DNA of 64,000 nt, from assembly GCF_040270295.1 (NCBI RefSeq), contig NZ_JBELOE010000265.1; one strand, 5' to 3'. This DNA comes from Catenovulum sediminis. GTDB lineage: Bacteria; Pseudomonadota; Gammaproteobacteria; Enterobacterales; Alteromonadaceae. The notes under the pieces are model-generated. The model was not told the origin of the DNA. It made no database searches and worked only from the letters and a program-made list of their open reading frames with translations. Below, piece by piece: positions 51,031 through 59,544 of this stretch (within the stretch, counting starts at the first letter, position 1; every line of letters starts with the position of its first letter). The translations under genes were made by a program, and so were the position numbers.

Positions 51031-54000
51031 TTATTTTTGCTCTGTACGACAAAATAAAGCTTCGTAATTTTTTTGCTCTGTTTCAATAAATTGGTGAAGC
51101 TTTTCTTCAGACAATGGTGGGCTAAACAAATACCCTTGTCCAATCTGGCAATTATTCTTAATCAAAAATTCAACATGCTCAGGTGTTTCTACCCCTTCAG
51201 CAATCACTTTCATTTTAAGTTTGTGTGCCATTGCGATAATGGCATCTGAAATTGCCATATCGTCCGTATCTTCAGGAATATCTTTGATAAATGCCCTGTC
51301 CACTTTAAGCGTATCAACTGGAAATTTTTTCAAATAACTTAATGAAGAATAGCCTGTGCCAAAATCATCTATCGACATCTGTACCCCCAAAGCTTTGATA
51401 TCGTCTAGTTGATGTAAAGCTTCGGATATATCGCCCATCAACATAGATTCAGTTAACTCTATATCCAACCATTCGGGTTTGATTCTGGCATTAATAATAC
51501 TGCTGCGAATAACACTCGCCACCCCTTTATCTTTGAACTGACGAGCAGATAAATTGACTGCAACTGTATAGTTTTCATTATACTTTTCGTTCAGCCGGGC
51601 AATAAACATACTTGCTTCAGCAAGCACCCACTCACCTAACTCCACTATCAAGCCGGATTGTTCAGCCACTGAAATAAAAATTGCAGGCGAAACCATACCT
51701 CGTTCAGGGTGGTTCCAGCGTATTAAAGCTTCAAAGCCAAAAAGTTTGCCGGTTTTTAAATCAACCTGCGGCTGATAATACAATTCAAATTGTAACTCTC
51801 GCAAAGCGACCCTAAGCTCACTTTCAATCAGCAAACTTTCTTTGACGGCTTTGTCCAAGTCATCGGTAAAGAAATAATGGGTATTGCGACCCGCCGCTTT
51901 CGCTCTATACATGGCCAAATCTGCGTTACGCAACAAGGTTTCAATGCTCATTGCGTCTTTAGGCGACATGGTAATACCAATACTGGCACTGACTAAGACT
52001 TCAGCACCAGACAATTGCACTGGCTCTCGAATGACATTCTGAATATCAATTGCCATAGCTGTAGCGCGTTCTACCGTCGCGACACCACTTAATATAACAG
52101 CAAATTCATCGCCCCCTAGACGTGCAATGGTATCCTCCGCACGTAAACGGCGAACTAAGCGCTTAGCGATTTCAATTAACAATTCGTCACCGGCTTCATG
52201 CCCTAACGTGTCATTTACGCGTTTAAACTGATCCAAGTCGAAATAAAATAATGCAAACGAAAAATGGCCACGTTTCGTCATTTCAAGCGACTTTGTTAAC
52301 TGAGCTTTAAAGAAAGTGCGATTGTACAAGTTGGTTAGCGGATCATGATACGCCAGCTTTTCCATTTTCTTTTGGTTCTTTTTAATCTGACTAATATCTT
52401 GTGTCGCAGCGACAAAATGACGCCCGCCATTAATGTCCTCTGTCATCGGAGAAACAGTTTGTGAAACCCAGATACTTTCCCCGTTGGAATGCGTCAACAA
52501 CAGATCGCCTTTCCATGTGTGTCCCATATTGAGTTGCTCGTAAGCTGCATCCAACATCCACGCCATTTGGTTATCAATAACCGTTTTCAATGTGGCCCCA
52601 ATTAATTCATCCTCTTCCCGACCACAAAGCTCGATAAACTTAGGGTTTACAAATTCAATAATAAAATTTTCATCTGTTATTGCTATCGCAGTTTCGCTAT
52701 GCTTTACCGCATTAGAAAGCTTTAGTGCCGCTAGCTCTGCTATTTCTTTTTCAATAATTTTTTCGTTTAATCCTTCAATTAAACCGGATATTTCACTCGA
52801 CATTGCCATCATTGAGCGCGCGACCTGTCCAATCTCATCGTTATCCTTTACTAGCCCCTTTAACTCAAACTGTCCCTGTTGATGCTCTTTAAAGGCATCA
52901 AACATAATTCGCAAGCGGGCTAATACAAATTGATTCAAAAACCAAAAAACCAAAAGAGACAATAATAAGGCTGCAGCTGCAATAGCAAAGAAAATAGAGA
53001 GTTGTAGCTTGGATGTGTATTCTGCAAAAGGTTCAAATTTGTCATAAGCGCCAACGTACCAGTTTAAATCTGAAATTGGGCTAACCGATACCCTTTTATC
53101 CCCCGTCACAACAAAAGTGCTTTCTGATTCAAACCGACCTTTAATCAAGGCTTCTCGAATAATTTCTTGCAAAAAACTTGGCGCACTTTGAAAGTTATTC
53201 AATTCAGTATTTAATTTTGCATCCTGATGACTTAATACATGTTTAAAGTCTGGATAATAGATAAGGTTCCCTGAGTTATCAAAAACAAAAATCTGCCGCC
53301 CAGTTAAAACATCAACTTCGCTAATGATTAATTCGTTTAGTTGCTGCAAAATAAAATCACCACCGACAACACCAACAAACTCGCCTTGGATATAAACCGG
53401 TATTATGAGACTAGTTAACCATTGATTTTGAATGTCATCAAAATAAACAGGTGTCCAGATTGGCTGACGTGTCGGATTATATTTAGGTGTCCCAATGCGA
53501 TAAAAAATATCTTCCTCAAAATTGTGTGTTGCCGGTAATTGCTCCGCAAGCTTAGCTGGATAGGTCACAGATAACTGTTCAGAGCTGATAAAAAAGTAAC
53601 TGCTAAATGACGGAATCGCGGCATTTGCAATATCATGCCACACACTAACCAACTTATTCGCCATTTGTATTTCTGCAGTGGTTAGTTTGCCAGAGGCACC
53701 AACAAAGACACCAATTTCACCGCTACGAGCTCGATACGCACCATTTTCAAGTTTATTAAAGTGCAACTCGCTCGCTGATTGCTCTGTATATCGGCTATTT
53801 AGTCTGGAAACTAACTGTCTGTGAGATACTTCACCCAAACGTGCTAAACTGCTTAAATGCTGACTAATGATATTAGCTTGCAATGATGAGAGTTGTTGAA
53901 CATCTTGGATAGCTGCATCTGAAGTGAGTTTGTTTTGGCTGTTCATCAGGGCAAAACCAGCCACTAAACCAATCACACTGGATACACATAATACAAGTAC

Positions 54001-54177
54001 ACTTGCTTTTATCGATAGAGAATGAATAAGTCGGGAATTAAACCACTGCATAGCAGCATTATTACCTCTGGAAAAGAGTACTCCGTCACCCAGAATGTGC
54101 CCTGTGCTTAAGCTTTCGCTAAACACTCCCATACGAGCAATGTTCAAATTCTTAATTATAACCTTAATTTTTAACAT
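51031..54177 (-). CDS. Membrane sensor with GGDEF and EAL domains (bifunctional c-di-GMP enzyme)
   Basis: Up to 1048 residues. A membrane helix (ASVLVLCVSSVIGLVAGFAL) is followed by a large periplasmic double-Cache sensor, a second helix (about residues 390-410), HAMP, PAS, then GGDEF and EAL. GGDEF is intact at about residue 688 (RLGGDEFAVIL) with a proper RxxD inhibitory site RAED five residues before it. EAL is intact (FEALIRW, E816; later DDFGTGYSSLSYL and DRAFIKDI). So it may both make and break c-di-GMP. The true start could be ATG 54051 (MQWFNSRLIHS), because the residues before it look unlike a leader. Confidence 0.93.
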   Translation of the reverse strand: MLKIKVIIKNLNIARMGVFSESLSTGHILGDGVLFSRGNNAAMQWFNSRLIHSLSIKASVLVLCVSSVIGLVAGFALMNSQNKLTSDAAIQDVQQLSSLQANIISQHLSSLARLGEVSHRQLVSRLNSRYTEQSASELHFNKLENGAYRARSGEIGVFVGASGKLTTAEIQMANKLVSVWHDIANAAIPSFSSYFFISSEQLSVTYPAKLAEQLPATHNFEEDIFYRIGTPKYNPTRQPIWTPVYFDDIQNQWLTSLIIPVYIQGEFVGVVGGDFILQQLNELIISEVDVLTGRQIFVFDNSGNLIYYPDFKHVLSHQDAKLNTELNNFQSAPSFLQEIIREALIKGRFESESTFVVTGDKRVSVSPISDLNWYVGAYDKFEPFAEYTSKLQLSIFFAIAAAALLLSLLVFWFLNQFVLARLRIMFDAFKEHQQGQFELKGLVKDNDEIGQVARSMMAMSSEISGLIEGLNEKIIEKEIAELAALKLSNAVKHSETAIAITDENFIIEFVNPKFIELCGREEDELIGATLKTVIDNQMAWMLDAAYEQLNMGHTWKGDLLLTHSNGESIWVSQTVSPMTEDINGGRHFVAATQDISQIKKNQKKMEKLAYHDPLTNLYNRTFFKAQLTKSLEMTKRGHFSFALFYFDLDQFKRVNDTLGHEAGDELLIEIAKRLVRRLRAEDTIARLGGDEFAVILSGVATVERATAMAIDIQNVIREPVQLSGAEVLVSASIGITMSPKDAMSIETLLRNADLAMYRAKAAGRNTHYFFTDDLDKAVKESLLIESELRVALRELQFELYYQPQVDLKTGKLFGFEALIRWNHPERGMVSPAIFISVAEQSGLIVELGEWVLAEASMFIARLNEKYNENYTVAVNLSARQFKDKGVASVIRSSIINARIKPEWLDIELTESMLMGDISEALHQLDDIKALGVQMSIDDFGTGYSSLSYLKKFPVDTLKVDRAFIKDIPEDTDDMAISDAIIAMAHKLKMKVIAEGVETPEHVEFLIKNNCQIGQGYLFSPPLSEEKLHQFIETEQKNYEALFCRTEQK

Positions 54178-54308
54178 TTTTATACGCTGCTGTCATATAA
54201 AATAAGGCGAATCGGTAAATTTAATGCAACTCTTGTTTGAGCTAAAGCACGAGCAAAGTTAGAATTGCATCATCTTGAAAAAAACCTCAAAACCAACAGG
54301 AAAGATTA

Positions 54309-55976
54309 ATGGCTCAATATGTCTATACGATGAATCAGGTGAGTAAAATTGTTCCACCTAAAAGGGAAATTCTAAAAAACATTAACTTATGTTTTTTCCC
54401 AGGCGCAAAAATCGGTGTTTTAGGCTTAAATGGTGCGGGTAAATCAACATTACTTAGAATTATGGCTGGCTTAGATACTGAAATTGAAGGTGAAGCACGT
54501 CCACAGCCGGGTATTAAAATTGGTTATCTGCCACAGGAACCACAATTAGATCCAACTAAAAATGTCCGTGAAAACATCGAAGAAGCAATTTCTGAAGTTA
54601 AAAATGCCATTGCCCGTTTGGATGAAGTTTACGCCGCGTATGCTGAGCCAGACGCAGACTTTGATGCTTTGGCACAAGAACAAGGCGAACTTGAAAACAT
54701 TATTCAAAGTCACGATGGTCACAACATTGAAAATATGCTTGAGCGCGCAGCCGATGCTTTAAGACTTCCACCTTGGGATGCTGATGTCAACAAGTTATCC
54801 GGTGGTGAACGTCGTCGAGTTGCTTTATGCCGTTTGTTACTAGAAAAACCAGACATGTTATTGCTCGATGAGCCTACTAACCACTTGGACGCTGAATCTG
54901 TTGCTTGGTTAGAGCGCTTCTTGCATGACTACGAAGGAACTGTAGTGGCTATCACGCACGATAGATACTTCCTTGATAATGTAGCAGGTTGGATTTTAGA
55001 GCTAGACCGCGGCCATGGTATTCCATGGGAAGGAAATTATTCCTCTTGGTTAGAACAAAAAGATGCACGTCTAGAGCAGGAAGAGCGTTCTGAAAATGCA
55101 CGCAAACGTTCAATCAAACAAGAATTAGAATGGGTGCGCAGCAATCCTAAAGGTCGCCAGGCTAAAAGCAAAGCGCGTATGGCTCGATTTGAAGAACTGA
55201 ACAACCAAGATTTTCAAAAACGTAATGAAACCAACGAACTGTTTATTCCACCCGGAGAGCGTCTAGGCGACAAAGTAATTGAAGTTGAAAATCTAACTAA
55301 ATCGTATGGCGATAGAGTATTAATTGATAACTTAAGCTTTAAAATTCCTAAAGGGGCGATTGTCGGTATTATCGGGCCAAATGGTGCCGGTAAGTCAACA
55401 CTCTTTAGAATGTTAAGCGGTACAGAACAACCTGATTCTGGCAACATCGCTTTAGGTGATACAGTAAAAATTGCAAGTGTAGAGCAGTTCCGTGATTCAA
55501 TGAATGACAACAACACTGTTTGGCAGGAGATTTCAGAAGGTCAGGATATTATCACGATTGGTAGTTTTGAAATAAACAGTCGAGCATACGTCAGTCGCTT
55601 TAACTTTAAAGGTACCGATCAGCAAAAACGTATTGGTGAATTATCTGGTGGTGAGCGAAACCGAGTACACTTGGCCAAACTGCTTAAAGCTGGTGGCAAC
55701 TTGTTATTACTCGATGAGCCAACCAATGATCTTGATGTAGAAACCTTACGAGCTTTAGAAAATGCATTACTGGATTTTCCAGGCTGTGCCATGGTGATAT
55801 CGCATGACCGTTGGTTCTTAGACAGAATCGCGACGCACATTCTAGATTACCGAGATGAAGGTCAGGTCAATTTCTATGAAGGTAATTACACGGATTATGA
55901 AGCTTGGTTAAAACAAACCTTAGGTGAAGACGCCGTGCTTAACCCGCATAGAATTAAATACAAAAAGATAGGCTAA
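54309..55976 (+). CDS. ettA: Energy-dependent translational throttle protein EttA
   Basis: A 555-residue ABC-F ATPase with two nucleotide domains. Walker A GLNGAGKST and GPNGAGKST; signatures LSGGERRRVALC and LSGGERNRVHLAKLL; Walker B LLLDEPTNHLD and LLLDEPTNDLD. The arm region between about residues 95 and 145 is EttA-type. It binds the ribosomal E site and gates the first elongation steps by ATP/ADP ratio. The length matches E. coli EttA (555). Divergent from the GGDEF-EAL gene with 131 bases between. Confidence 0.97.
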   Translation: MAQYVYTMNQVSKIVPPKREILKNINLCFFPGAKIGVLGLNGAGKSTLLRIMAGLDTEIEGEARPQPGIKIGYLPQEPQLDPTKNVRENIEEAISEVKNAIARLDEVYAAYAEPDADFDALAQEQGELENIIQSHDGHNIENMLERAADALRLPPWDADVNKLSGGERRRVALCRLLLEKPDMLLLDEPTNHLDAESVAWLERFLHDYEGTVVAITHDRYFLDNVAGWILELDRGHGIPWEGNYSSWLEQKDARLEQEERSENARKRSIKQELEWVRSNPKGRQAKSKARMARFEELNNQDFQKRNETNELFIPPGERLGDKVIEVENLTKSYGDRVLIDNLSFKIPKGAIVGIIGPNGAGKSTLFRMLSGTEQPDSGNIALGDTVKIASVEQFRDSMNDNNTVWQEISEGQDIITIGSFEINSRAYVSRFNFKGTDQQKRIGELSGGERNRVHLAKLLKAGGNLLLLDEPTNDLDVETLRALENALLDFPGCAMVISHDRWFLDRIATHILDYRDEGQVNFYEGNYTDYEAWLKQTLGEDAVLNPHRIKYKKIG

Positions 55977-55983
55977 TAAATGT

Positions 55984-56012
55984 GGTAGGTTAGTTATTTA
56001 AACTGACCTACC
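55984..56012 (+). terminator. Hairpin after ettA
   Basis: GGTAGGTTAGT pairs with ACTGACCTACC (one G-U), loop TATTTAA, eight bases after the ettA stop. The T-rich tail is weak (CGCTAATTTATC). Confidence 0.55.
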
Positions 56013-56095
56013 CGCTAATTTATCTGGCTCATTTTATAATATGCGCTATATTTTAAAAGTTGTGTAACAAATATAGAGTAATAACGAGTCCACTT

Positions 56096-56467
56096 ATGGA
56101 TGACAGAAGAAGTTTTACCCGAATTTTTTTCTCAATACCGGCCCAACTTAACAAAAAAAACCAATGCTGGGATGTGAATCTGGTCGACCTGTCTTTGAAA
56201 GGGGCACTCGTCACTTTGCCTGAAAGCGATCGTCTACCAAATTTTGAGGATAAGAAAAATTATCAGCTAATGTTTGAATTACCCAATTCAGATGTGGTTT
56301 TGGAAATGCAGGTTGATATTGCATACCTGAGAAATAACCAAATAGGTTTGGTCTGCACACAAATTGATATTGACAGTGCGGCACATTTAAAACGCTTGGT
56401 AGAACTGAATATGGGAGACGAAGCGCTTTTGAGTCGAGAGTTAGAACACCTTTCTAGCGAACATTAA
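56096..56467 (+). CDS. PilZ domain protein (c-di-GMP receptor)
   Basis: A 123-residue single-domain PilZ protein. Near the start MDDRRSFTRIFFSIPAQL carries RxxxR, and NLVDLSLKGALV carries D-x-S-x-x-G, which together form the c-di-GMP site. It may read out c-di-GMP made or removed by the GGDEF-EAL protein nearby. I start at the ATG at 56096; a TTG at 56060 would add 12 odd residues. It converges with grpE. Confidence 0.88.
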   Translation: MDDRRSFTRIFFSIPAQLNKKNQCWDVNLVDLSLKGALVTLPESDRLPNFEDKKNYQLMFELPNSDVVLEMQVDIAYLRNNQIGLVCTQIDIDSAAHLKRLVELNMGDEALLSRELEHLSSEH

Positions 56468-56470
56468 AAA

Positions 56471-56497
56471 AGCCAAATGTCGCGAGGTCATTTGGCT
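56471..56497 (-). terminator. Intrinsic terminator of grpE
   Basis: AGCCAAATG with CATTTGGCT around a nine-base loop; read leftward, six T follow (GGCTTTTTTAATG). It sits between the PilZ and grpE stops and serves mainly the leftward grpE transcript. Confidence 0.8.
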
Positions 56498-56513
56498 ATT
56501 ATCACGGATAAAA

Positions 56514-57146
56514 TTATGCTTGAGTATCCACGCCACCCGCAGCAGATACAATTACCATAGCCGGACGTAATAAACGGCCATTTAAAGTGTAACCTTTCTG
56601 TAAACAGTCAATAATTGCATTGGGTGCAACATCAGGGTTAGGTAACATAGACATCGCCTGATGTAATTCTGGATTCAACGGCTCACCTTGCTCAGGTGAA
56701 ACCACTTCGATACCAAACTTTGAAAGACTCGCTTCGAAACTCTTTAAAGTTAACTCAACACCTTCAATCATAGGTACCAAAGCTTCATTTTCTTTATCTG
56801 CAGCTTGTAAAGCGCGTTCTAGGTTATCAGCAACTGGCAACAATTCACCCGCAAACTTTTCCAATGCAAATTTATGTGCTTTTTCTATGTCTTGAGCAGT
56901 ACGTCGACGCATATTATCGACCTCAGCTTTAGCACGAATAACCGAATCCTGTTGTTCTTTTACTTTGGCTTCTGACGCAGCTAGTTTAGCTTCTAAATCA
57001 CTTAGTTTAGCTTGCACCTCATCTTGTACTTCATCTTGTACTTTAGCCTGTTCTACCTCTGCTTGTTCAGCTTGGGTAGTCTCAACTTCCCCTTCTACGG
57101 CTTTAGAAACCTCTTCAACTTGAACATCTTGTTGTTCATTACTCAT
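56514..57146 (-). CDS. grpE: Nucleotide exchange factor GrpE
   Basis: A 210-residue co-chaperone for DnaK. An acidic Gln/Glu-rich N-terminus (QAEVEQAKVQDEVQDEVQ) leads into the coiled coil, then RAKAEVDNMRRRTAQDIEKA, FAGELLPVADNLERALQA, and the C-terminal beta domain (LNGRLLRPAMVIVS). It lies 55 bases downstream of hrcA on the same strand. No dnaK or dnaJ follows; a terminator closes the unit. Confidence 0.95.
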   Translation of the reverse strand: MSNEQQDVQVEEVSKAVEGEVETTQAEQAEVEQAKVQDEVQDEVQAKLSDLEAKLAASEAKVKEQQDSVIRAKAEVDNMRRRTAQDIEKAHKFALEKFAGELLPVADNLERALQAADKENEALVPMIEGVELTLKSFEASLSKFGIEVVSPEQGEPLNPELHQAMSMLPNPDVAPNAIIDCLQKGYTLNGRLLRPAMVIVSAAGGVDTQA

Positions 57147-57201
57147 CTTTTAAAACTCCAAACCAGTCTTCATAAAAAAGTGTTTGCATGCAATATAAGG
57201 T

Positions 57202-58233
57202 CTATTTTGAATGATTCAAGGCCGAAGTTAATAATCGCGAAGTCATATCGACAATAGGGATCACTTTGCGGTAGTCCATACGAGTTGATCCAATAACTGC
57301 GAGCGACCCCACAACCTTGCCATCTAAATGATAAGGAGCACTTACCAATGCGCAATCAGAAAATAATTCGATCCCTGTCTCTTCGCCAATAAAAATTTTC
57401 ACCCCATCCGAACGCTGACAAGATTTAAGCATATCCAAAATGAGTTTCTTGTTCGAAATCGCGTCAAACAAGGCTCTTATTTTATTGAGTTCTTGGCTAA
57501 TATTTTCACTTAATAAATGATTTTGACCGGCAATCATTAATTTGTCTTGTAATACATCCGAGCGCATCGTTTTTTCATCAAATGCTGCTTCACTAATGCA
57601 TAACAGCGCTTTGTCCGACTCGGCCAACGCTTTCAGCTTTCGACACCCCTCAATAAATGAGTTTCCACAAAACACCATATTCATTAATGACGTTATTTTT
57701 TGTAACTGTCCTTGCTCTATTGCCTGTGGCAGCTCAATGACGCGATTTTGCACATCACCGTCATGCATCACAATGACAGCCAATAGTTTCTGTGCCGTTA
57801 ATTGAATAAATTCCAACTTATCGACTGTCACCTTGCGTTTTTCTGGCACGGTAACAAAGCCGGCGAATTGAGTTAAATCTGCCAGCAGCATAGACGCTTT
57901 CTGACAGAGTTCACTAGCAGGTGCCTTCACTCTTAACTGCTCAAACTGAGGCAACTCAATATGCTGGTGAAAGTTTTTTACCGTCATCAACTTATCAACA
58001 AATAATCTTAAGCCGCTCACTGTTGGAATTCTGCCTGCTGATGTATGCGGTGATTTTAACAGCCCCTCACGCTCGAGTGTCATCATAATATTGCGCACCG
58101 TTGCCGCAGATGCCGACACGTCTTTTTGCTGCGCTATGCACTTAGATGAAACCGGATGACCTTCATTCAAATAATATTCAACTAAATGGTTGAGTACTTT
58201 CAGCGCTTTATCATTTAATTGTTTATTTGCCAT
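57202..58233 (-). CDS. hrcA: Heat-inducible transcription repressor HrcA
   Basis: A 343-residue repressor. The N-terminal winged helix has YLNEGHPVSSKCIAQQ and SAATVRNIMMTLEREGLL; then TSAGRIPTVSGLRLFVDKLM and IDMT-type VIGSTRMDYRKVIPIVDMTS near the end. HrcA normally binds the CIRCE element and needs GroEL to stay active. I saw no CIRCE sequence near this gene or grpE. It sits between grpE and the divergent nadK, a place that is empty in E. coli, which lacks hrcA. Confidence 0.93.
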   Translation of the reverse strand: MANKQLNDKALKVLNHLVEYYLNEGHPVSSKCIAQQKDVSASAATVRNIMMTLEREGLLKSPHTSAGRIPTVSGLRLFVDKLMTVKNFHQHIELPQFEQLRVKAPASELCQKASMLLADLTQFAGFVTVPEKRKVTVDKLEFIQLTAQKLLAVIVMHDGDVQNRVIELPQAIEQGQLQKITSLMNMVFCGNSFIEGCRKLKALAESDKALLCISEAAFDEKTMRSDVLQDKLMIAGQNHLLSENISQELNKIRALFDAISNKKLILDMLKSCQRSDGVKIFIGEETGIELFSDCALVSAPYHLDGKVVGSLAVIGSTRMDYRKVIPIVDMTSRLLTSALNHSK

Positions 58234-58447
58234 AATACTTAATTGATCAGTTGCCAGTTACTACATTTATTGGGTTCTAAAGTTTAAAATCAATGTTTTC
58301 ACATTAAATTAACTTTAATTGAGAATTGCAATCATTAAATCTACTTCCTTTTTTAGTCAAATTTGTTAACCTTCAAAGGTATACAGAATTAATCACCTGA
58401 CCCATAAAATTAAACCATTATTAAATTAAACTCACTACGGAAATATT

Positions 58448-59329
58448 ATGCCTTTAGTTTTTAAAAAAATTGGATTAGTGGGTAAACCTAACCACCCAGA
58501 CACTCAAACGACAGTTAAAGGGTTAATTGCATTTTTGTCTAAACTGGGCTGCGAAGTATTTGTTGAACAAAAAGTTGCTTGTAGCTTAGCGGACATACAG
58601 GTAAAAGAAATTAGTTTAGTAGAACTGGGACAAACTTGTGATTTAGCCATTGTTGTCGGTGGAGACGGTAATATGCTTGGCGCGGCTCGCGTGTTATCCA
58701 AATATGGTACAGCCGTTATTGGTATCAACCGGGGTAACTTGGGTTTTTTAACCGATATTCACCCAGAAGCATACGAAAATGTTTTAACACAAGTGTTAAA
58801 AGGTGACTTTTCAACCGAAGAAAGATTTTTGTTGCAAGTTGAAGTACATCGTCATAATGAAGTCAAAAGTACCAATAGCGCCGTTAATGAGGCCGTTTTA
58901 CACTCGGATAAAGTCGCACATATGATTGAGTTTGAAGTGTATATTAACGATAAATTTGTCTTTAGCCAGCGGGCTGATGGCTTAATTATGTCGACACCAA
59001 CTGGCTCTACCGCCTATTCGCTTTCCGGTGGTGGCCCTATTTTAACCTCTAATTTAAATGCAATTTGTTTGTTACCTATGTTTCCGCATTCATTGGCAAA
59101 TCGTCCGATAGTGGTTGATGCAGATTCACAGCTTAGATTAGTCATGCCAATTAAATCACAAGCACAATTAGGTGTTACATGCGATGGTCATGTCACCTTG
59201 CAGGTTTTACCCGGTGATGAGATTCATATCCATAAACATCCAAACACATTAAAGCTGATTCACCCAAAAGACTATAATTATTTTAATGTGCTGCGTCGCA
59301 AGCTCAATTGGGGTAGTAAACTTTACTAA
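58448..59329 (+). CDS. nadK: NAD kinase
   Basis: A 293-residue enzyme that phosphorylates NAD to NADP. LAIVVGGDGNMLGAARVLSKYG carries GGDG; NRGNLGFLTDIHPE, NSAVNEAVLHSD with NE-D, and TPTGSTAYSLSGGGPIL follow. Length equals E. coli NadK (292). The gene stands divergent from hrcA, with an AT-rich 214-base gap; ATG at 58448. Confidence 0.97.
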   Translation: MPLVFKKIGLVGKPNHPDTQTTVKGLIAFLSKLGCEVFVEQKVACSLADIQVKEISLVELGQTCDLAIVVGGDGNMLGAARVLSKYGTAVIGINRGNLGFLTDIHPEAYENVLTQVLKGDFSTEERFLLQVEVHRHNEVKSTNSAVNEAVLHSDKVAHMIEFEVYINDKFVFSQRADGLIMSTPTGSTAYSLSGGGPILTSNLNAICLLPMFPHSLANRPIVVDADSQLRLVMPIKSQAQLGVTCDGHVTLQVLPGDEIHIHKHPNTLKLIHPKDYNYFNVLRRKLNWGSKLY

Positions 59330-59374
59330 GCTTGACATCATCCAAAGTCCTGAGATTAACTTTCTGACAAGCAC

Positions 59375-59415
59375 AAAAAAGCCGCGACCGATCTAATAAT
59401 CAGTGCGACTTTTTA
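59375..59415 (+). terminator. Terminator-like hairpin after nadK
   Basis: AAAAAAGCCGCGAC pairs imperfectly with GTGCGACTTTTT around GATCTAATAATCA, with a T-run at the end, 45 bases past the nadK stop. Confidence 0.55.
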
Positions 59416-59489
59416 GGCTTTGTTTTCTAACTGAGCTTTTTGTAGGGCGTTCATACTGCCTGCGCCCTTTTTTAACCGGCCCTTGCTAT

Positions 59490-59544
59490 TAACTCATTAT
59501 TTAATCATTATTGAATCGTTATTGACTCATTATTAACTATTGAC
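59490..59544. repeat. 11-bp imperfect tandem repeat at the DUF349 gene end
   Basis: Five units of about 11 bases: TAACTCATTAT, TTAATCATTAT, TGAATCGTTAT, TGACTCATTAT, TAACTATTGAC. The last unit runs into the stop codon of the leftward gene. It resembles in kind the 12-bp array at 177. Confidence 0.7.
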
